From: Sycobia sp. Sy_11
Taxonomy: Eukaryota; Arthropoda; Insecta; Hymenoptera; Epichrysomallidae
Direction: 5' to 3'
DNA: 64,000 nt
NCBI GenBank assembly: GCA_018907035.1
Contig: JACCIC010000037.1
Coordinates: 1,295,501-1,359,500 of the forward strand
Positions 61,091 through 64,000 of this stretch are shown here, piece by piece; the stretch's first letter is position 1, and every line of letters begins with the position of its first letter. Under the pieces are notes generated by a model. That model saw nothing but the letters and a program-made list of their open reading frames with translations, was not told the origin of the DNA and ran no database searches. The position numbers and the translations under genes were made by a program.

Positions 61091-64000
61091 TTATAATTAT
61101 GTACTGGTAAGCGCAGCATATCGATTACTTTTTCTGCACACTGTAGGCAAAATTTATTAGTTTTTGGCGCTTTGCAGCTCGCTCGACAATTATGATAAAC
61201 GTTGGAAATAGCGACTTGCGTGAATAAAAAATGAATTTGAACATTTGCATTTTTGGTACCTTGATTCAATTTCAGACACCATTGGAAAAAATTAACTGAC
61301 GATAAAATATACAATGTGATTTCAAAGATTTCTCCTTTATATGGAAGAAAATTCACCCAGTTTTCGTTCGTTATTTTTTACGGAAAGTATGAGCATTTTT
61401 TCACAAGAATGTCTATTGAACACGAAATGTCGCAAAGAAAGAAAAATTGTTATTCAAATCTTTTGTTATCAAAATTAAATTATTATCAAAGACGCAAAAA
61501 CATAGTTTTAAAGAAAAATATTATTAGTTTCTAGCCTTGAATCATTAGATATACATAAGTATAGATACTAATGAAATACGTATGCCATTACACTCATTTT
61601 CTTGATAAAGTTGCTTCTCAAACGAAACAACAAAAATCTTTTCTTCTTTTTATTTAATACTCATGATTTATATTTATGAAAAACAATATATTACTTTTAT
61701 AGGACGAAATTAATCCATCTGATTTTAAAATGCATTTCTACCGTTCCTATAGAAAATTTCGCAAGCCCAAAATTCACATTATTATCAAAAGGTTTAGGAG
61801 TTCAATAAAAAAAATAATGTTACCTTAAAAAAAAGTTGGTCGTGTTCATTTCATCTAAGGCATAACGATTTAATTACATTTTTGTGCTCTTCATTTAAAA
61901 TTATATACTAGTACTCTTTAATGTTTTGTTTTTCATACTCAGTACTCCGACGTCTGTTAAATAATGTAGAAAATTTGTTTGAATTGAATAATTTAGTTAA
62001 ATAATTTAGAAAACAACAAAGTTTTTTTTTGAAAACAAAACTCTGGTAAAAAAAGTATTCATTAAATATATATGAAATCTCATTGGACAGCATTATAGAT
62101 GCAATGAAATAAGCATTAAATTAATCTTTGGGTTTGATTTTTTATTTTAATGTTCTTTTTTCAATTTTTCGAGTTCAACTTAAGTAAAAAAGATTCTTAT
62201 TCATTTTTGATTCAGAAAAAAATTTCAAATTTAAATATTCTTATATCTCATTTATCGTAAATGAATGCACTTGAAATTTACGTTCAAAAGATATTTCGCT
62301 TTTTACGATGCGGTAGCTTTTTAGATACTTATAAAATATTCAAATTTTAATCAAGTTTTGTTGATGCGTATGGCCAAAGTAATCGATAAGGGTAGGTACG
62401 TCAAGAAGATGGCCAACAAAATGGCAGCGTTTATTTTTATCGTAGAGTTTAGACTTACCATTGTTTACTTGATCGTGCTTTCAGTATTTTGCTCATTTCA
62501 TTCGCGATGAAATCACATTTCTTTGTTTAAATTACAAAGAGCAGATATAGATTTTCAATGTTAAACTTTGAGCAAATATTTAATCGGCGTTCAGGTAATA
62601 TGAAACTAACGTTATTCAAATTACCCAAATAGAACGAGATTAGATTAATAGAAGTTTTAAAAGTTTCCAACTGCAAAGTCAACTCAAAATTTTCGAAGTG
62701 TACAAAAGTTTTCAAACATCGAGCGGAAGGTAAGTAAATTATATTGTTTAAGATCGGCTCGAAAAGCAGAAAAGATATTAAATTTTAAAATATTATACTA
62801 TTTGCAAAAACGCTTTTCCAAGCAAATATAATTATTTACATAATATAATATAAAGAGCCCATTTTAATATTAGAAACGATTAATTTTTCATTAGGTACAT
62901 AATAAAAGACATGTCTGTAAACGAATAAAATTTAATATCCGTTTTTAATTCCATATTGCCAGTGCCATTCATGTCATTAAAAATAGTTGTGTATTGACGC
63001 ATCATAAGAAAGTATTCCTTTTTTGCTGGAAAAAATAATAATTCCAGCTCTAATGAAATTTTTCAAAAGAAATTAAGTTTAAATATTACAAAAAATATAT
63101 TCTTTTTTAAAAAATACATTTGATTTTTTGAAAATCATAACATACTTGTTGATGTAATTCATTCATGTTCACGGCCTATCCATCCTATTTTTTATTTTTC
63201 CAATATCGTCGATATATTCATCGTCAAAATGACTGTAATAGAATTTGAAAGTTATCACGAGGTCTGTATAAACTTTAGAAGCAGACCATCGTTCTAAGCA
63301 CATACTCAAAATTTATCTTTCCGCGACTTAAGTGAAATTAATTTTCCAACAACAGTAAAACATGCCGCTATATAGTGCGTATATGTACGTATGTATGTAT
63401 ATATATCTATAAAGTAGTTTACATCTCGTATAAAGCAAGGCGCAGCGACACGATTAGTTCGCTCCTAAAAGCATTTATCTATACCGATCGGACTGACCCA
63501 CATTTGGTTGCATGCATTCGCCCCCTCAACCCGTCCACCACCGGTATTCATTATAAGGAATTTACCGTGTACGTTTATCGATCTGATTCTGATTATGCGA
63601 TGATGAGAGCGATTATCGAATAAAGATGAAAGTGAAAATTTGAGATTATCTTTGTAAAATATTGTGTCATATACATATATTTGCATAACTTTTATTTAAT
63701 AATGTAATTAATGCTTGAATCGTATACTTTTTCGTATTTTAATATTAATTTAATAATTTAAAATAATTGAAAGAATGTTGTGCAGCAGTTGCTGGTAGAA
63801 ATGACTTTTCTCCAAATAATTAATTACAACCTGCTATTATACATCAAAAATTACGTTGAGATCATTTAATTTAATGTTTAATCGTCATTTCTCATTCGAG
63901 CAAATATTTAAAATAAAAAAGATGGAAATTCGCAAACCTGAGAGTAAATTGTAGATAAATATTTTATTGTAATATATCTAAGTAATTGTTATAGGAATAA
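61090..64000. other. AT-rich DNA, nothing recognised
   Basis: The longest frame (61015-61356, minus) has a cysteine-rich stretch (NCRASC...FCLQC) but no upstream or downstream support and no family match, so it is not called. A plus frame at 63375-63623 is also unsupported. No RNA gene or transposon seen. Confidence 0.5.

Noticed and set aside
61015..61356. Cysteine-containing minus frame as a secreted protein
   Set aside because: No signal peptide, no exon partners and no family match; the length is within chance for this window.

Overview
The window looks like AT-rich nuclear DNA of an insect, most likely a hymenopteran such as an ant, bee or wasp. That placement is an inference from an insect-type chemosensory protein gene with the family's fixed intron, several mariner/Tc1 relics (one of them close to the mellifera subfamily), a tRNA-derived SINE, about twenty long (TA)n tracts, several (GA)n/(CT)n tracts, and short CpG-rich islets in otherwise very AT-rich sequence. 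Gene density is low. Only three loci look like intact protein-coding genes: two related RNase T2-fold genes on the minus strand (exons at 21769-22519 and 34518-35268) and one chemosensory protein (CSP) gene on the plus strand (56994-58489).

Layout. 1-10.2 kb: intergenic or intronic DNA with GC islets, (TA)n tracts and one conserved stem-loop (5.8 kb). 10.3-12.5 kb: a fold-back type repeat built of 60-bp units in opposite orientations, followed by a GA-tailed repeat segment. 14.85-15.06 kb: a SINE. 21.7-29.1 kb: RNase T2-like copy A, a Ty3/gypsy gag-protease fossil, a Tc1 fossil, and paralogous block S1. 29.1-30.2 kb: a broken mellifera-type mariner. 34.4-35.5 kb: RNase T2-like copy B. 36.2-41.6 kb: LTR-like fragments, a nearly complete mariner with both terminal repeats, a very long CT tract and further stem-loops. 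42.5-45.7 kb: a second fold-back locus, Helitron-like 3' ends, and paralogous block S2. 52.2-53.0 kb: a third mariner fossil. 54.8-55.4 kb: a GC-rich repeat with another stem-loop. 57-58.5 kb: the CSP gene. 58.5-64 kb: no recognisable genes, with GC islets.

The order R(A)-S1-R(B)-S2, all in one orientation, suggests an old tandem segmental duplication that carried the RNase T2-like gene and was later broken up by transposons.

Two observations stand out. (1) Both RNase T2-like genes keep the fold signature, six cysteines and an open frame, but both catalytic motifs have lost their histidines, so they look like retained secreted pseudo-enzymes; divergence between the copies is concentrated in the C-terminal half. 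(2) Four dispersed stem-loops, plus two partial ones, share the plan GGC-UUUU(U)-hairpin-U(5-6)AU-GCC. The stems differ in sequence but still pair, and each lies shortly upstream of a poly(A) signal on the same strand. This resembles ENE (triple-helix RNA stability) elements and may be an undescribed family of such elements in insect transposon or noncoding RNAs.
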